The notes: generated by a model not told the origin, from the letters alone. 64,000 nt of DNA from DASZIT01 sp963819695 (GCA_963819695.1 CAWFXD010000001.1:372001-436000); one strand, 5' to 3'; shown: positions 25,715-35,446, counted from the stretch's first letter. A program made the numbers and translations.

Positions 25715-26336
25715 GCCGCTGACCGGGTGGTCTGGCGAAACCGGGCCCAGGCGGACCGGTAGTCGGCCCGGGCCAGCGGATCGCCGTCCCGGGCGGCGAC
25801 CGCGTAGGCCGCCTCCATCCGGTGGCACGCCCGGCTGGCGGCGTCGTCCGGGGCGCCACAGGCGGCGTCGAGGGCGTCGAGGGCCGAGGCGATCTGGACG
25901 GCGTCGAGGATCGGGAAGCCGGACACCAGCCGGTCGAGGGGGGCACACGGCTCGGCCACCGGTGGCGGTCCGGCGGGCGGCGTCCTCGTAGCCGCACACC
26001 AGCCACGCCCCGACCGTGCCGTAGGTCTGGACGACGGCCCGGCGGGCCGATATGGTCGTCGTGGTTACCGGCGATGGCCTCGATGGCCTCCTCGGGGGTG
26101 ACCCGACCCACGTCGACGACCGGGGGGGTCTCCTCGGCGAAGAGGGCGTCGTCCCGGAGGGCCCGGACCCGACGGGCCATCGGGAGCGGAGCGGCCCGTC
26201 CGGGCTGTATTCGGCCGGGAGAGCAAGCCCGGCGGCGGGCGCCGGTGCCCGGCGGCGCAGCGGTCGCCCTCGTCGTCGACCGGGTGGGTGCAGCACCCCC
26301 CGTCGAGCTGGTCACCTGGTTGCAGATCCGGGCCAT
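25711..26336 (-). CDS. Hypothetical protein, broken by indels
   Basis: I do not recognise this protein. Three frames join into about 207 residues when extra bases near 26050 and 25970 are removed: MARRVRALRDDALFAEETPP and VTPEEAIEAIAGNHDD, then AVVQTYGTVGAWLVCGYEDA, then PLDRLVSGFPILDAVQIASA and HRMEAAYAVAARDGDPLARA. ATG 26336 has AAAGGGG upstream, but the first 50 residues are low-complexity and a second ATG at about 26181 is possible. The end overlaps a DUF5678-like gene. No known motif is seen. Confidence 0.45.
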
Positions 26337-26488
26337 GGTGGACCCCTTTCCATCGGTCGTACCCCTCTCATCGACACGTTTCGTCGCCGGGTCAAGTCCG
26401 GTGAGCATCCATGCCTGGGACGGGTCCCAGGGCTAGATCGGCGGAATGGGGCACCGATGGCCGAAATGCGAGCGCAAGCTCCGTTCGG

Positions 26489-27314
26489 TCAGGCCGGTGA
26501 CGGGCCCCCAAAGGCGATGGCGGCAAGCTTCCGACCCTCGCCGGCCTGCACGGTGAACCCGTAGGTGCCGTGGTCGAGCAACTCGCGGCCGGCAGCCACC
26601 ACCGCGGCCAACGCCACCTGGCTGAACGCCCCCCCGACGGAGATACGGGCGACACCGGCCTCGGCCGAGTTCGAGCCACCGGGGCGAGACCGGCCCGGGC
26701 CAGCACGTTGACCGGTCGATCGACTTCGGCGACGACCCGGCGGATGTCCCCGATGTCGGAAAGACCCGGGGCGTAGAGCACGTCGGCGCCGGCCTCCTGG
26801 TAGGCCTGGAGCCGGACAATGGTGTCGGCCAGGTCGGGGTTCCCACGGATGAAGTTCTCGGCCTCCGCGGTCGACACCAGACCGCTTCCGGTCTTGGCGC
26901 CCTCGACGGCCGCCCGGACCCGCTCGACGGCCTGCCGATCTCGTAGATCGGCGAGCCCGATCGCGGGTTGGCGTCTTCGATCGAACAGCCGACCAGGCCG
27001 ACGGCCACCCCGTCCTGGACGGTGGCGAACACCCCGGCGGGATCCTCGGCGAAGCCGTTCTCGAGGTCGGCCGATACCGGCACGTCGACCGCGGCAACGA
27101 TGGAGGCGGCGTGGACGAGTGAGTCCTCCCGGCCGATGGCGCCGTCCATACAGCCGAGGGTGGCGGCGTAGCCGCTGCTGGTGGTGGCCAAGGCCTGGAA
27201 GCCCATCGACTCCAGCAACTTGGCGCTGCCCGGATCCCACGGGTTGGGCATGAGGAGTGGACGGCCGGGTACGTGGAGGTCCTTGAACCTGAGCGCCTTG
27301 CTGGTCGGGGTCAT
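26489..27314 (-). CDS. PEP mutase/isocitrate lyase superfamily protein, broken by two deletions
   Basis: TIM-barrel C-C or P-C lyase of the PEP mutase-like group, about 275 residues when restored. It has LLMPNPWDPGSAKLLESMGF, TTSSGYAATLGCMDG, SADLENGF, VGCSIEDANP, then in a second frame LADTIVRLQAYQEAGADVLY and in a third VARISVGGAFSQVALAA. One base is missing near 26941 (GAGAT for GAGGAT) and one near 26680. The DLENGF site resembles oxaloacetate decarboxylase-like members. The ATG follows GGAGG. The bases from 26337 to 26488 hold no gene that I can support. Confidence 0.75.
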
Positions 27315-27336
27315 CGGGCCTCCGACGCCAACCGGT

Positions 27337-28705
27337 TCAGGACCAGCCGGCCCGGGTGGCGGGCATGCCGCTTTGCCCGTCCGGTTCGGAGACGACCCCC
27401 AGCACCTGATGGATGGCCAACCCGCCGTCGTCGAAGCCGTTGGCCGACGCCGCCATGTAGAACCGCCAGATGTTGGCCCGGTGCCCGCCCACCAGCGGGA
27501 CCGCTTCGTCCCAGTTGTCCTCGAAGGTTGGCGACCCAGGCGCGGAGCGTCTTGGCGTAGTGCTCCCGTAGCGACTCCACGTCCCGAACCTCGAAACCCG
27601 CCCGCTGCATGGCCAAGATGACCTCGCCGACATCGAGGAGCTCGCCGTCGGGGAACACGTAGCGACCGATGAAGGTGCGCCGTCCGAGCACCGAGCCTCC
27701 GGGGGTGGAGATGGCGTGGTTGAGGAGTCGGCCGGTCGGCCCGAGGAGGTTGCGCAAGGTGGCGAAGTAGCGGGCCATGGCCGACGAACCGACGTGCTCG
27801 AACATGCCGATCGACGAGATGGCGTCGAACCGCTCCCCCTCCAGCTCGCGGTAGTCCTGGAGCCGGATCTCGATCCGGTCGTCGAGCCCGGCGGCCTTCA
27901 CCCGCTCCCGGGCAAGTTCGACCTGTTCCGAGCTGAGGGCCACCCCGACGACCTCGGCCTGGTGGTGTCGGGCGGCGTGGATCGCCATCGATCCCCATCC
28001 GCAACCCACGTCGAGGAGGCGCATCTCCGGGCGTTGGTCGAGGCCCAGCTTGAGGCAGATCAGCTCGTGCTTGGCGTCCTGGGCGTCTTCGAGCGAGGTG
28101 GTGTCGGAGACGAACCGGGCGCACGAATAGGTCATCCGTGGCCCGAGGAACAGGCGGTAGAACTCGTTGCCCACGTCATAGTGGTGGCTGATGACCTTGG
28201 CGTCCCGACCGAGGGAGTGGAGCCGGCCCGACGGCCGGCACTCTTCGGTCGGCGCCGGGAGCGGAGGGCCGATGGCGCCCAGTCGCCGGGCGGCATCGAT
28301 GATCGGTGGTAGCGCCCGCAGCCCCATCTTGCGAAGGTCACGAGGGGCGGCGTCGTGGAGCACCCGCAACATGGCGTACAGATCTCCCTCCAGCGACAGG
28401 TCGCCGGCCACGAACGCCCGGGCCACCCCGAGCTCTCCGGGCGCCCAGAGCATCCGCCGCACCGCGTCGACCGAGTTGACCCGGATCGTCCCGGCGCGGT
28501 CGACGGGCCCGACCCCGCTTCCGTCCCAGAACTCGAACCGCACAGGTAGCTCGGTGCCCAGGAACGCCTCCAGCAGCGGGGCCAGCGCCGCGGCGGCATC
28601 GCCCCTTCCGCTGGACTCCCGTCCCCGCCCGGTGGCCGGAACCGGCGGGGGCTGGGATCGGCTCGAGGGGGTGGCTGGCGACGGCGACGATTCTCGGATG
28701 ACCAC
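27337..28705 (-). CDS. cfa: Cyclopropane-fatty-acyl-phospholipid synthase-like methyltransferase, one indel
   Basis: SAM-dependent enzyme of the CFA/CMAS family, which modifies unsaturated acyl chains in membrane lipids. Restored length is 455 residues. It has an N-terminal domain typical of long CFA synthases, then VISHHYDVGNEFYRLFLG, MTYSCARF, SAM motif LLDVGCGWGSMAIHAA, SIGMFEHVG and, after the break, NRANIWRFYMAAS-like GGHRANIWRFYMAAS. An extra base near 27528 splits it. GTG 28705 is chosen because AAGGAG lies 6 nt before; the first 40 residues are low-complexity. Confidence 0.85.
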
Positions 28706-28811
28706 TGAAAGCTCCTTCACCGACCTGTCGGATCCATTCGAAAACCGATCCTATTGGTCGTCCGACAGTTGCGCCGTGGCCGTAGCGGGAAGCCAATTCG
28801 GTGCCGACCGG

Positions 28812-29961
28812 TCAGAATTGGCGGTTGATTCCGACCCCGATCGGGAGCTTGTCCGGATCCCATCCGAGGACGGCCACCGCTTGGCCGAAGGCGAATCGAT
28901 CGGTCATCCCGGCGACATAACTGACGGCCGCGGTCATGGCCTCGGCGTCACCGCCCCGCAGATCGGTGCCGTTCCCATCCCCGTCGGGGATGAGATTCGG
29001 GCGGTCCCCGTAGTGCTCGACCAGCGCCCGGAGCACGGCGATGACGGCCCGCCCCTGGGCCACCGAGCTGGGCCGGAGGTAGATGTGCTCGTAGTTGCAG
29101 GCCCGGAAGGCGGAAAGGGCGTCGGCGTAGGCGGCCGACATGCCGACCCGACCGGTGTTGAGCACCGTCGCCACCATGGCGTCGATGAATGTCCCCAATT
29201 GCTGACTGCGCCGCTCGCCGCAGCGTTCACGGACCAGGGCCGGGAGCACGTGGGGCGTGACGATCCCACTCTTCACCGCGTCCTCGAAGTCATGACACAC
29301 ATAGGCGATGCGGTCGGCCCAACTCACCACTTCGCCTTCCGGGGTGCTCGGGGCCGGGCGGGACCACGAGTGATTGCGGATGCCGTCGAGCGTCTCGTGA
29401 CAGAGGTTGAGCCGGGCCAGCGACACGTCGGCTCCCCAGGGTGCGTGATCGAATCCGCCGACCACGTAGCGGCGAGAGCGCGTCCTCGCTGGCGTGGCCG
29501 CCGGGACCGTGCCCGCAATCGTGACCCAGGGCGATCGCTTCGGTGAGGGCCACATTGAGCCGGCAGGCCTGGGCGATGCCGGTGGCGACCTGGGCGACTT
29601 CCAGGGCGTGGGTGAGCCGGGTCCGCTGGTGGTCGTCAGGGAAGACGAACACCTGGGTCTTTCCGGCCAGCCGGCGGAACGCCGGGGCATGGAGGATCCG
29701 GTCGCGGTCCCGTTCGAAGCAGGTACGCCAGGGATCGGGCTCCTCCGGCCGGTGCCGGGTGCCACCTCCCCGGGCACGGGTGGCCCCGGCCGCCAGCTGG
29801 GCGTCCTCGTCCGCCTCCCGGGAGGTGCGGTCGAGACCGGAGATGGCGCCGCCGGGGTCCGCCGCCGCCGAACTGTCGGCGTGGGCGAATTTGGTGTCCT
29901 CGTCGCCGTGGGCATACATGGTGGACGCCCATTGCCGGTTGCGGTCGCTCTCACCTTCCAT
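28812..29961 (-). CDS. dgt: Deoxyguanosinetriphosphate triphosphohydrolase-like protein, one indel
   Basis: HD-domain nucleotide hydrolase, probably splitting dNTPs to nucleoside and triphosphate. Restored length is 382 residues. It has FRRLAGKTQVF, RLTHALEVAQVA, LGHDCGHGPGGHASEDAL (HD metal site), and after the break YVVGGFDHAPWGADVSLARL, LNLCHETLDGIRNHSW, DRIAYVCHDFEDA. An extra base near 29473 separates the two parts. The family often has diverged actinobacterial members; the nucleotide preference is not known. Confidence 0.88.
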
Positions 29962-30081
29962 GACCCCCAGTGTGCCTCAGGGCTGTATCACCGGGTAGCC
30001 CCGGGACGCCCCGCATCGCCGACCTTGTATCGTCAGGGGAGCCGCCGGGTCCGTCGGCAGAGCTTGAGAGGAGCGTGCCAG

Positions 30082-30318
30082 GTGGATGTGCGTATCGGGA
30101 TCGTGCAGTCGATAAAGGAGCTCGACGTGGAGCTGCCTGACGATGCTGACCGCGACAAGGTCCTGGCCGACATCGAAGAGGCGCTGACCAAGGAAGGCTC
30201 GATGCTCTGGTTGACCGACCGCAAGGGCCGCCGGGTGGGTGTCCCCTCGGGCAAGGTCGCCTATATCGAGGTGGATGGGCCGACCTCCGATCGTCGGGTC
30301 GGCTTCGGGGTCTCCTGA
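30082..30318 (+). CDS. DUF3107 family protein
   Basis: Seventy-eight-residue actinobacterial protein (Rv3208A/TB9.4-type). It has VRIGIVQSIKELDVEL, a helix with ADIEEALTKEGSMLWLTD, and VPSGKVAYIEV. A short alpha/beta fold is likely; function is not established. GTG 30082 has an AGGAG site about 10 nt upstream. It lies 64 bp before the Get3-like pair. Confidence 0.82.
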   Translation: MDVRIGIVQSIKELDVELPDDADRDKVLADIEEALTKEGSMLWLTDRKGRRVGVPSGKVAYIEVDGPTSDRRVGFGVS

Positions 30319-30382
30319 TCCCACCCTTTGCCGTTGCTCTTCAGGCCGCCCCCGTGTCGCCATGCGGTAGGCGGCGGGCGAG

Positions 30383-31331
30383 GTGACCGCCCTCCTCGAT
30401 CTGAAACTGGTCTTCGTGACCGGCAAGGGTGGTGTGGGGAAGACCACCGTGGCCTCGGCGCTGGCGCTGTTCGCCTCCCAGCTGGGGAAGCGGGTACTGG
30501 TTTGCGAAGTGGACGCCAAGGGTGACGTCTCCGGTTTCTACGAGGCGCCCCCGACCGGATTCGCCGAAAAGGAGGTGCTGCCCGGGCTCTTCGTGATGAC
30601 CATGGACACCGAGGCGTCGCTGCGGGAGTACCTGAAGCTGCAACTGCGCATTCCGGTGATCGGTCGGATCGGGCCCCTGGCCAAGGCCTTCGACTTCGTG
30701 GCCACCGCGGCTCCCGGGGGTGCGGGAGATCCTCACCGTCGGCAAGCTCTGCTTCGAGGTCCGGGAGCGCAACTATGACCTGGTGGTGGTCGACGCGCCG
30801 GCGTCGGGCCACATCGTCGGCCAGCTGGCGGCTCCCCAGGCCATCAACGACCTGGTGAAGGTGGGGTTGATCCGCTCCCAGACCGACTGGATGCTCGACA
30901 TTCTGTCCGACCCCGCCCAGACCGGCCTGATCGCGGTGTGCACACCCGAGGAGATGCCGGTCAGCGAGACGATGGATCTGGCGGTGAGGGTGAAGAAGGA
31001 GACCACCGTGAAGATGTCGGCGGTGGTGGTCAACCGGGTCCTTCCCGAGCTGTTCGGCCGGCAGGAGGAGCTGGTGTTCGACGCGTTGGCCACCGCCGGC
31101 CCCTCCGAAGAGCTGGCCGAGTTGGTCGGCGGTGACCCGAAGCCGGTGCTGGAGGCGGCCCGCTTGGCGGTCACCATGAGGCGCACCCGCTCCACCCATC
31201 TCGACCGCCTGCGGGAAGGCATCGACCCCACCGTGCCCCTTCTCTACCTGCCGTATCTGTTCACCCGTTCCCACGGGCTCCGGACCACCCGCCAGGTGGC
31301 GGCCTCCCTGGGTGAGGAGCTGGGCTACTGA
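30383..31331 (+). CDS. bagA: Get3/ArsA-like ATPase, BagA-type, one indel
   Basis: Cytoplasmic P-loop ATPase of the Get3/ArsA superfamily, like Rv3679 of Mycobacterium tuberculosis. Restored length is 315 residues. The deviant Walker A is GKGGVGKTT with the signature lysine, followed by CEVDAKGDVSGF, DLVVVDAPASGHI (switch) and VVVNRVLPELFG. An extra G in the run at 30716-30720 splits it. Bag pairs form heterodimers in mycobacteria. GTG 30383 is used; no strong ribosome site is seen. The stop shares one base with bagB. Confidence 0.85.
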
Positions 31332-32569
31332 TGCCGCCCCAAGGCTCGAATCTCCGGTCCGGCCACCGTCCAACCTCCCCGTCGGAGTCGCCGGGCGCCG
31401 GTTCCGGGTCGCTCGACAGCCTGCTGGCCGCCAAGGAGATCCTCATCGCCTGCGGCCCCGGTGGTGTCGGGAAGACCACCACGGCGGCGGCGGCGGGTGT
31501 CATGGCGGCACTGCGCCAAGGGGGAAAGGTGCTGGTTCTCACCGTTGACCCGGCGAAGCGGTTGGCCAACGCCCTCGGACTCGAGGGGATCGGCAATGCC
31601 GAAAGCCGGGTGCCCGACGAGGCCTTCCGGTCCGCCGGCCTGAAGCCCCGGGGCGAGTTGTGGGCGGCCATGCTGGATACCAAGGAGTCGTGGGACTCGC
31701 TGATCCGCATGCACGCCCCTGACCCCCAGACCCGGGACGAGATCCTGGCCAACCCGCTGTACAAGAACATCTCCGGGCGCTTCGTCCAGAGCCACGACTA
31801 CATCGCCATGGAGCGCCTCTACGAGATCCACTCGGAAGGCGAGTACGACCTGATCGTGGTCGACACCCCTCCGACCCGCAACGCCCTCGACTTCCTGGAC
31901 GCCCCGCAGCGGCTGGCCGATTTCTTCTCGTCGCGGCTGTTGCGCTGGTTGATCGTGCCCTACCGGTCACGTCTGGTCAACGTGGCCACCAAGCCGTTCT
32001 ACCAAATCGCCGACCGCATCCTCGGGACTCAGTTTCTGGCCGACATCTCCGAGTTCTTCATTCTCTTCCAATCGATGTACGACGGCTTCGTGGAGCGGGC
32101 GGGTGCGGTCCAGCGGCTGCTGTCGGATCGGCGGACCACCTTCATGGTGGTGTCCACCCTCGAGGGCGTGCCGCTCCGGGAGGCGGAATTCTTTGCCCAG
32201 GAGCTCACCGCCCGCCATCTCAACCTCGGTGCCATCGTCCTGAACAAAGTGCTCCCGGCCTACCTTCAGGGAGCGGACGCCGCCCGAGTTGCCGAAACGA
32301 TGAAGGAGCGGGCGGGAGAGTTGGCCATCGCGCTGGCACCGACCCTGGCATCGGTCGATGCCCCGCTCGGCGACCAAGACCAGATCCGGCGGGTGCTTTC
32401 CGAGGTGGCGGAGAGCTTCTTGAACTTCAGGGTGGTGGCCATGCGCGAAGCCGAGGAGAAATCGGAGCTGGGAAGCGTGCCTGAAGTGCTGGCCACCGTG
32501 CCCTTCTTCGACACCGACATCTATGACCTGGCCGGGCTGGTCCGGCTGGGGGAGCAGATCTGGGACTGA
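31331..32569 (+). CDS. bagB: Get3/ArsA-like ATPase, BagB-type
   Basis: Partner ATPase of 412 residues, like Rv3680. It has a P-loop GPGGVGKTT with Pro where most Get3/ArsA members have the signature lysine, LTVDPAKRLANALG, DLIVVDTPPTRNALDFLD and VLNKVLPAYLQG. The absent signature lysine suggests unequal roles in the heterodimer. The start overlaps bagA by one base (TGATG), typical of strict co-expression. Clients are unknown; it is not an arsenite pump because no ArsB or cysteine triad is seen. Confidence 0.87.
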   Translation: MPPQGSNLRSGHRPTSPSESPGAGSGSLDSLLAAKEILIACGPGGVGKTTTAAAAGVMAALRQGGKVLVLTVDPAKRLANALGLEGIGNAESRVPDEAFRSAGLKPRGELWAAMLDTKESWDSLIRMHAPDPQTRDEILANPLYKNISGRFVQSHDYIAMERLYEIHSEGEYDLIVVDTPPTRNALDFLDAPQRLADFFSSRLLRWLIVPYRSRLVNVATKPFYQIADRILGTQFLADISEFFILFQSMYDGFVERAGAVQRLLSDRRTTFMVVSTLEGVPLREAEFFAQELTARHLNLGAIVLNKVLPAYLQGADAARVAETMKERAGELAIALAPTLASVDAPLGDQDQIRRVLSEVAESFLNFRVVAMREAEEKSELGSVPEVLATVPFFDTDIYDLAGLVRLGEQIWD

Positions 32570-32603
32570 CCCGCCCGTTCCGAGCCGCGGCGGCCCCTCG
32601 GGC

Positions 32604-33443
32604 TCAGGCGTCCTGCCACAACGCTCGGACGGCGTCCGCCGCGGCCACGCCCTGGCGTCGTCCCTCCTCCAGCGCGGGGGAGCGACGAGACGGGTCGAGC
32701 GGGTTGTCGCCGAACCCGGCCAGCGCGGCATCGTCAGCGGTAATCACCAGTACGGTCGACCCCTGGCCACGAAGCACGTCCACCTCGCCTTCGATCTCGA
32801 GGGTCATGTCCGGCGGCATCGGGGAGAGGACGAGCACGCGACCGTAACCCGAGGCCAGGTCGGCGCTCGTCAGCGATCGGACTCCGCCGTCCATATAGCG
32901 GCGACCATCGATGCTCACCGGAGGCCATACGCCGGGCACCGCGCAGCTGGCGGCGACGGCGTCGACCAGCGACACCCCCGACGAGGCGTCGAACGTCGTG
33001 AACTTGCCGGAGTGGACGTCGACTGCCGTCACCACCAGGGGATTCGCCGGCCACTCGTGTATGGGAAGGCGGGCGGCGATCACCGCCCGCCGCACGGGCT
33101 CGGTTACCGTGTCGGCACCCAGGGCCAGCGCCCCGACCTGTGCCCGTTGCTCGTCATCCGACGCCGAGCCGTCGTTCAGCCGCGAGAAGATCTCGGTCAT
33201 GAGGCCGAGGTCGAGCACCGCCATCAGCTCTTTCGAATCTGCCGCCAGTTGCGCGGCCACCAGTTCGTCGAGCGAACCGGTAGTGATCTGGGCGGCAACG
33301 GCGGCGCCCGCCGATGTGCCCACGATGAGGTTGGCGTCCGTCAGGTCGAGCCCGTGATCGGCCAGACCGGCGATCACCCCCAGCTCCCAGGCGATGCCGG
33401 TGACGCCGCCACCACCGAGAACCAGTGCCTTCGTCGTCTCCAT
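32604..33443 (-). CDS. Patatin-like phospholipase
   Basis: Serine lipase of the patatin/RssA family, 279 residues. Oxyanion loop GGGGVTGIAWELGV, nucleophile elbow GTSAG and the dyad Asp in YMDGGVRSL are all present. ATG 33443 is preferred to the longer frame because GGAGGGG lies 5 nt upstream. The IS30 element sits 160 bp beyond its start, so its promoter may lie in or next to the remaining gap. Substrate and location are unknown; no signal peptide is seen. Confidence 0.87.
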   Translation of the reverse strand: METTKALVLGGGGVTGIAWELGVIAGLADHGLDLTDANLIVGTSAGAAVAAQITTGSLDELVAAQLAADSKELMAVLDLGLMTEIFSRLNDGSASDDEQRAQVGALALGADTVTEPVRRAVIAARLPIHEWPANPLVVTAVDVHSGKFTTFDASSGVSLVDAVAASCAVPGVWPPVSIDGRRYMDGGVRSLTSADLASGYGRVLVLSPMPPDMTLEIEGEVDVLRGQGSTVLVITADDAALAGFGDNPLDPSRRSPALEEGRRQGVAAADAVRALWQDA

Positions 33444-33632
33444 CCGACCCCTCCGCGTCCAGGCGTCCGTCCCGGCGACTCGTCCGAGAACGGGAGGCCT
33501 CACCTAACCGGGCCTTTTTGCAGCCTAGGAGATGCGCCCCGGATTCGACCGGACGCGGACGGAGTCGGCGCCCCGGTTGTCTTTGGGCCTCCCTGTGCCA
33601 GTGATTGTTTCGCGCCAGGCGAATTCCACTGG

Positions 33633-34781
33633 TCAACGCAACAACTGCGCAAGCTCTTCAGCAGGAGTATGCCATCCCAGTGTCTCCCGGGGCCGGGTGT
33701 TCATCAGATGGGCCACTTCGTCGAGGTGTTCTTGGGTGTGAACCGACAAGTCCGTCCCCTTGGGAAAGAACTGCCGGAGAAGGCCGTTGGTGTTTTCGTT
33801 GGTTCCCCGCTGCCAGGGACTGTGGGGATCACAGAAGTAGACGTCCATCCCGGTGGCCATGCTGAAGGCCAGGTGCTCGGCCATCTCTTTGCCCTGGTCC
33901 CAGGTGAGGGACTTCTTGAGCTGCCGAGGCAGAGTGGCCATGACGGCGGTGAGTGCATCTCGGACACGAGGCGCGGTCCGGTCTTTGGCCATGCGGACCA
34001 ACAGGACGTACCGGGTTTGACGCTCGACCAGAGTGGCGATGGCCGATTGGTTGGCGGTGCCACTGATGAGGTCTCCCTCCCAGTGGCCCGGCACCGCTCG
34101 GTCGGCCACTTCGGCCGGTCGTTCGGAGATCATCACCATGTCCTGAAGCTTCCCCCGCATCTCCCCCGGGTGGCGCTGGGGGTGGCGGAGGACTCGGCCG
34201 GTGCGCAGCTGGCGGTGGAGCTCTTTGCGCAGGGCCCCTCGGCCCTGGATGTACAGCGATTGGTAGATGGTTTCGTGGGACACCGACATCTCTGGATCGT
34301 TCGGGAAACGGTGAGGCAGGGACGCCGCGATCTGGCGAGGGGACCAAAAGTGGCCCAGATCTGCTTCGACCACGGCGCGCAACCGAGTGTTGGCAGCCAG
34401 TTTGGCCACTTTGGGCCGTTTGGCGCACCGGCGGGCCCGGGCTTCGCCACCCAGGGCTCGGTAGTGATCCCGCCCGCCGGCGGCGGCCACTTCCCGGCTG
34501 ACCGTCGAAGGGGAACGGCCGAGCTGCCGGGAGATCTTCCGGAGGGACCAGTCACTCGCCAGCCCTCGAGAGATCTCTTCCCGCTCAGCCAGAGACAGCC
34601 GCAACGGGGAGACCACCCGTTGACGAGGTCGCATGCCACCATTGCGGGCCAGCACACAGCGGGTGACCGACGATTGGTGGCGCCCCAGAGCTACGCCGAT
34701 CATCTTTTGGGACTCACCTCCGACCCACCGGTCCCAGGCCTCAGAAATCTCGGCGTCTGTCCAAGGTTTGTACGTCCTCAT
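33633..34781 (-). CDS. IS30 family transposase
   Basis: DDE transposase of 382 residues. N-terminal helix-turn-helix segments (GRHQSSVTRCVL, ISRQLGRSPSTVSREV) bind the ends; the catalytic triad lies in GHWEGDLI, TWDQGKEMAEH and CDPHSPWQRGTNENTNGLLRQ (first and last given in part). ATG 34781 has GGAGGTGA just upstream; a GTG 6 nt earlier overlaps that site and is less likely. The gene is full-length and probably active. Confidence 0.93.
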   Translation of the reverse strand: MRTYKPWTDAEISEAWDRWVGGESQKMIGVALGRHQSSVTRCVLARNGGMRPRQRVVSPLRLSLAEREEISRGLASDWSLRKISRQLGRSPSTVSREVAAAGGRDHYRALGGEARARRCAKRPKVAKLAANTRLRAVVEADLGHFWSPRQIAASLPHRFPNDPEMSVSHETIYQSLYIQGRGALRKELHRQLRTGRVLRHPQRHPGEMRGKLQDMVMISERPAEVADRAVPGHWEGDLISGTANQSAIATLVERQTRYVLLVRMAKDRTAPRVRDALTAVMATLPRQLKKSLTWDQGKEMAEHLAFSMATGMDVYFCDPHSPWQRGTNENTNGLLRQFFPKGTDLSVHTQEHLDEVAHLMNTRPRETLGWHTPAEELAQLLR

Positions 34782-34852
34782 GGTCACCTCCAGATCGAGT
34801 CAGCTCTCCCAGCTTGCGATCTGTTGCGTAGACCGGTTGACCGCACCCCACG

Positions 34853-34883
34853 TTTGAGCGAATGCGAATTCTCTTCGCTCAAA
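34853..34883. repeat. 10-bp inverted repeat inside the IS right end
   Basis: TTTGAGCGAA and TTCGCTCAAA form a perfect stem around an 11-nt loop, between the right terminal repeat and the transposase start. In the transposase leader such a hairpin could limit read-in transcription or bind transposase. Confidence 0.55.
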
Positions 34884-35052
34884 GGTGGCGCGAAACAACT
34901 CTTCGAAGGGTCCTTGGGCCGAAATCGGCGACGAGACCCGATCGGCTCGTCGGAGTCGCCCCGACCGCAGGGTTGGGGAGGTTGTCACGCCCCATTCGTA
35001 GGGTTAACGGATGCTCCGGTGCATGTGTCGAGTCTGTTCCCCGGCGTCCGGG

Positions 35053-35403
35053 ATGAACTACAGCTGTACACCTCGGCCATGTTTCACACCCCATCCATGG
35101 ACGAGGCACGCCGGTCCCGGAGTGATCGGGCACGAGCTCGAGCCGCTCCGCGGGAGACCATTGAGGCGGGCCGCCATCGCGGTCGTCCTGCGCTCGATGG
35201 GCCCCTGCACGCCGAGTCAAGTAACCCGGGCGATCGAAGCCTCCGGCCACACCATTGCCGCCCGCTACCCGGTCAAGGCGGTTGCCGATGCCATGGCTTA
35301 CGAAGTCGGTCGGGGTTGGCTCCGCCGGGTGGAAAAGGGCCTGTACAGGCAGGGAAACATTTCCTCCGGGAGTCGGCGACGGATCCTTGCCCTCTTCAGA
35401 TGA
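35053..35403 (+). CDS. Small HTH-like hypothetical protein
   Basis: I do not assign a function. The 116-residue product has a clear C-terminal part: RPLRRAAIAVVLRSMGPCTP, QVTRAIEASGHTIAARYP, VADAMAYEVGRGWLRRVEKG and LYRQGNISSGSRRRI. The pattern of three helices and a basic wing looks like a winged-helix domain found in small actinobacterial proteins. Start uncertain (ATG 35053 used; ATG 35011 also open). It lies between the IS element and the methyltransferase. The 154 bp before it hold nothing I can name. Confidence 0.45.
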   Translation: MNYSCTPRPCFTPHPWTRHAGPGVIGHELEPLRGRPLRRAAIAVVLRSMGPCTPSQVTRAIEASGHTIAARYPVKAVADAMAYEVGRGWLRRVEKGLYRQGNISSGSRRRILALFR

Positions 35404-35440
35404 ACCGCCACCAGGCGATTCCGGTCCACCTGACCTGCTT

Positions 35441-35446
35441 TACGAT
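35441..35446 (+). promoter_or_regulatory. -10 box TACGAT, leaderless start
   Basis: TACGAT with 6 nt to ATG 35453; no Shine-Dalgarno. Confidence 0.55.

Larger units (their letters stand above)
33605..34898. mobile_element. IS30-family insertion sequence
   Basis: Element of 1294 bp bounded by 13-bp perfect terminal inverted repeats TTGTTTCGCGCCA (33605-33617) and TGGCGCGAAACAA (34886-34898). It holds one intact transposase gene on the minus strand. I do not see a clear target duplication of more than 1-2 bp. The element sits between the patatin gene and a small HTH-like gene and does not visibly interrupt either. Confidence 0.8.

Noticed and set aside
30383..32569. Arsenite-efflux ATPase ArsA
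   Set aside because: No arsB, arsR or arsC nearby, and the cysteines of the arsenite site are absent; the tandem pair matches BagA/BagB.
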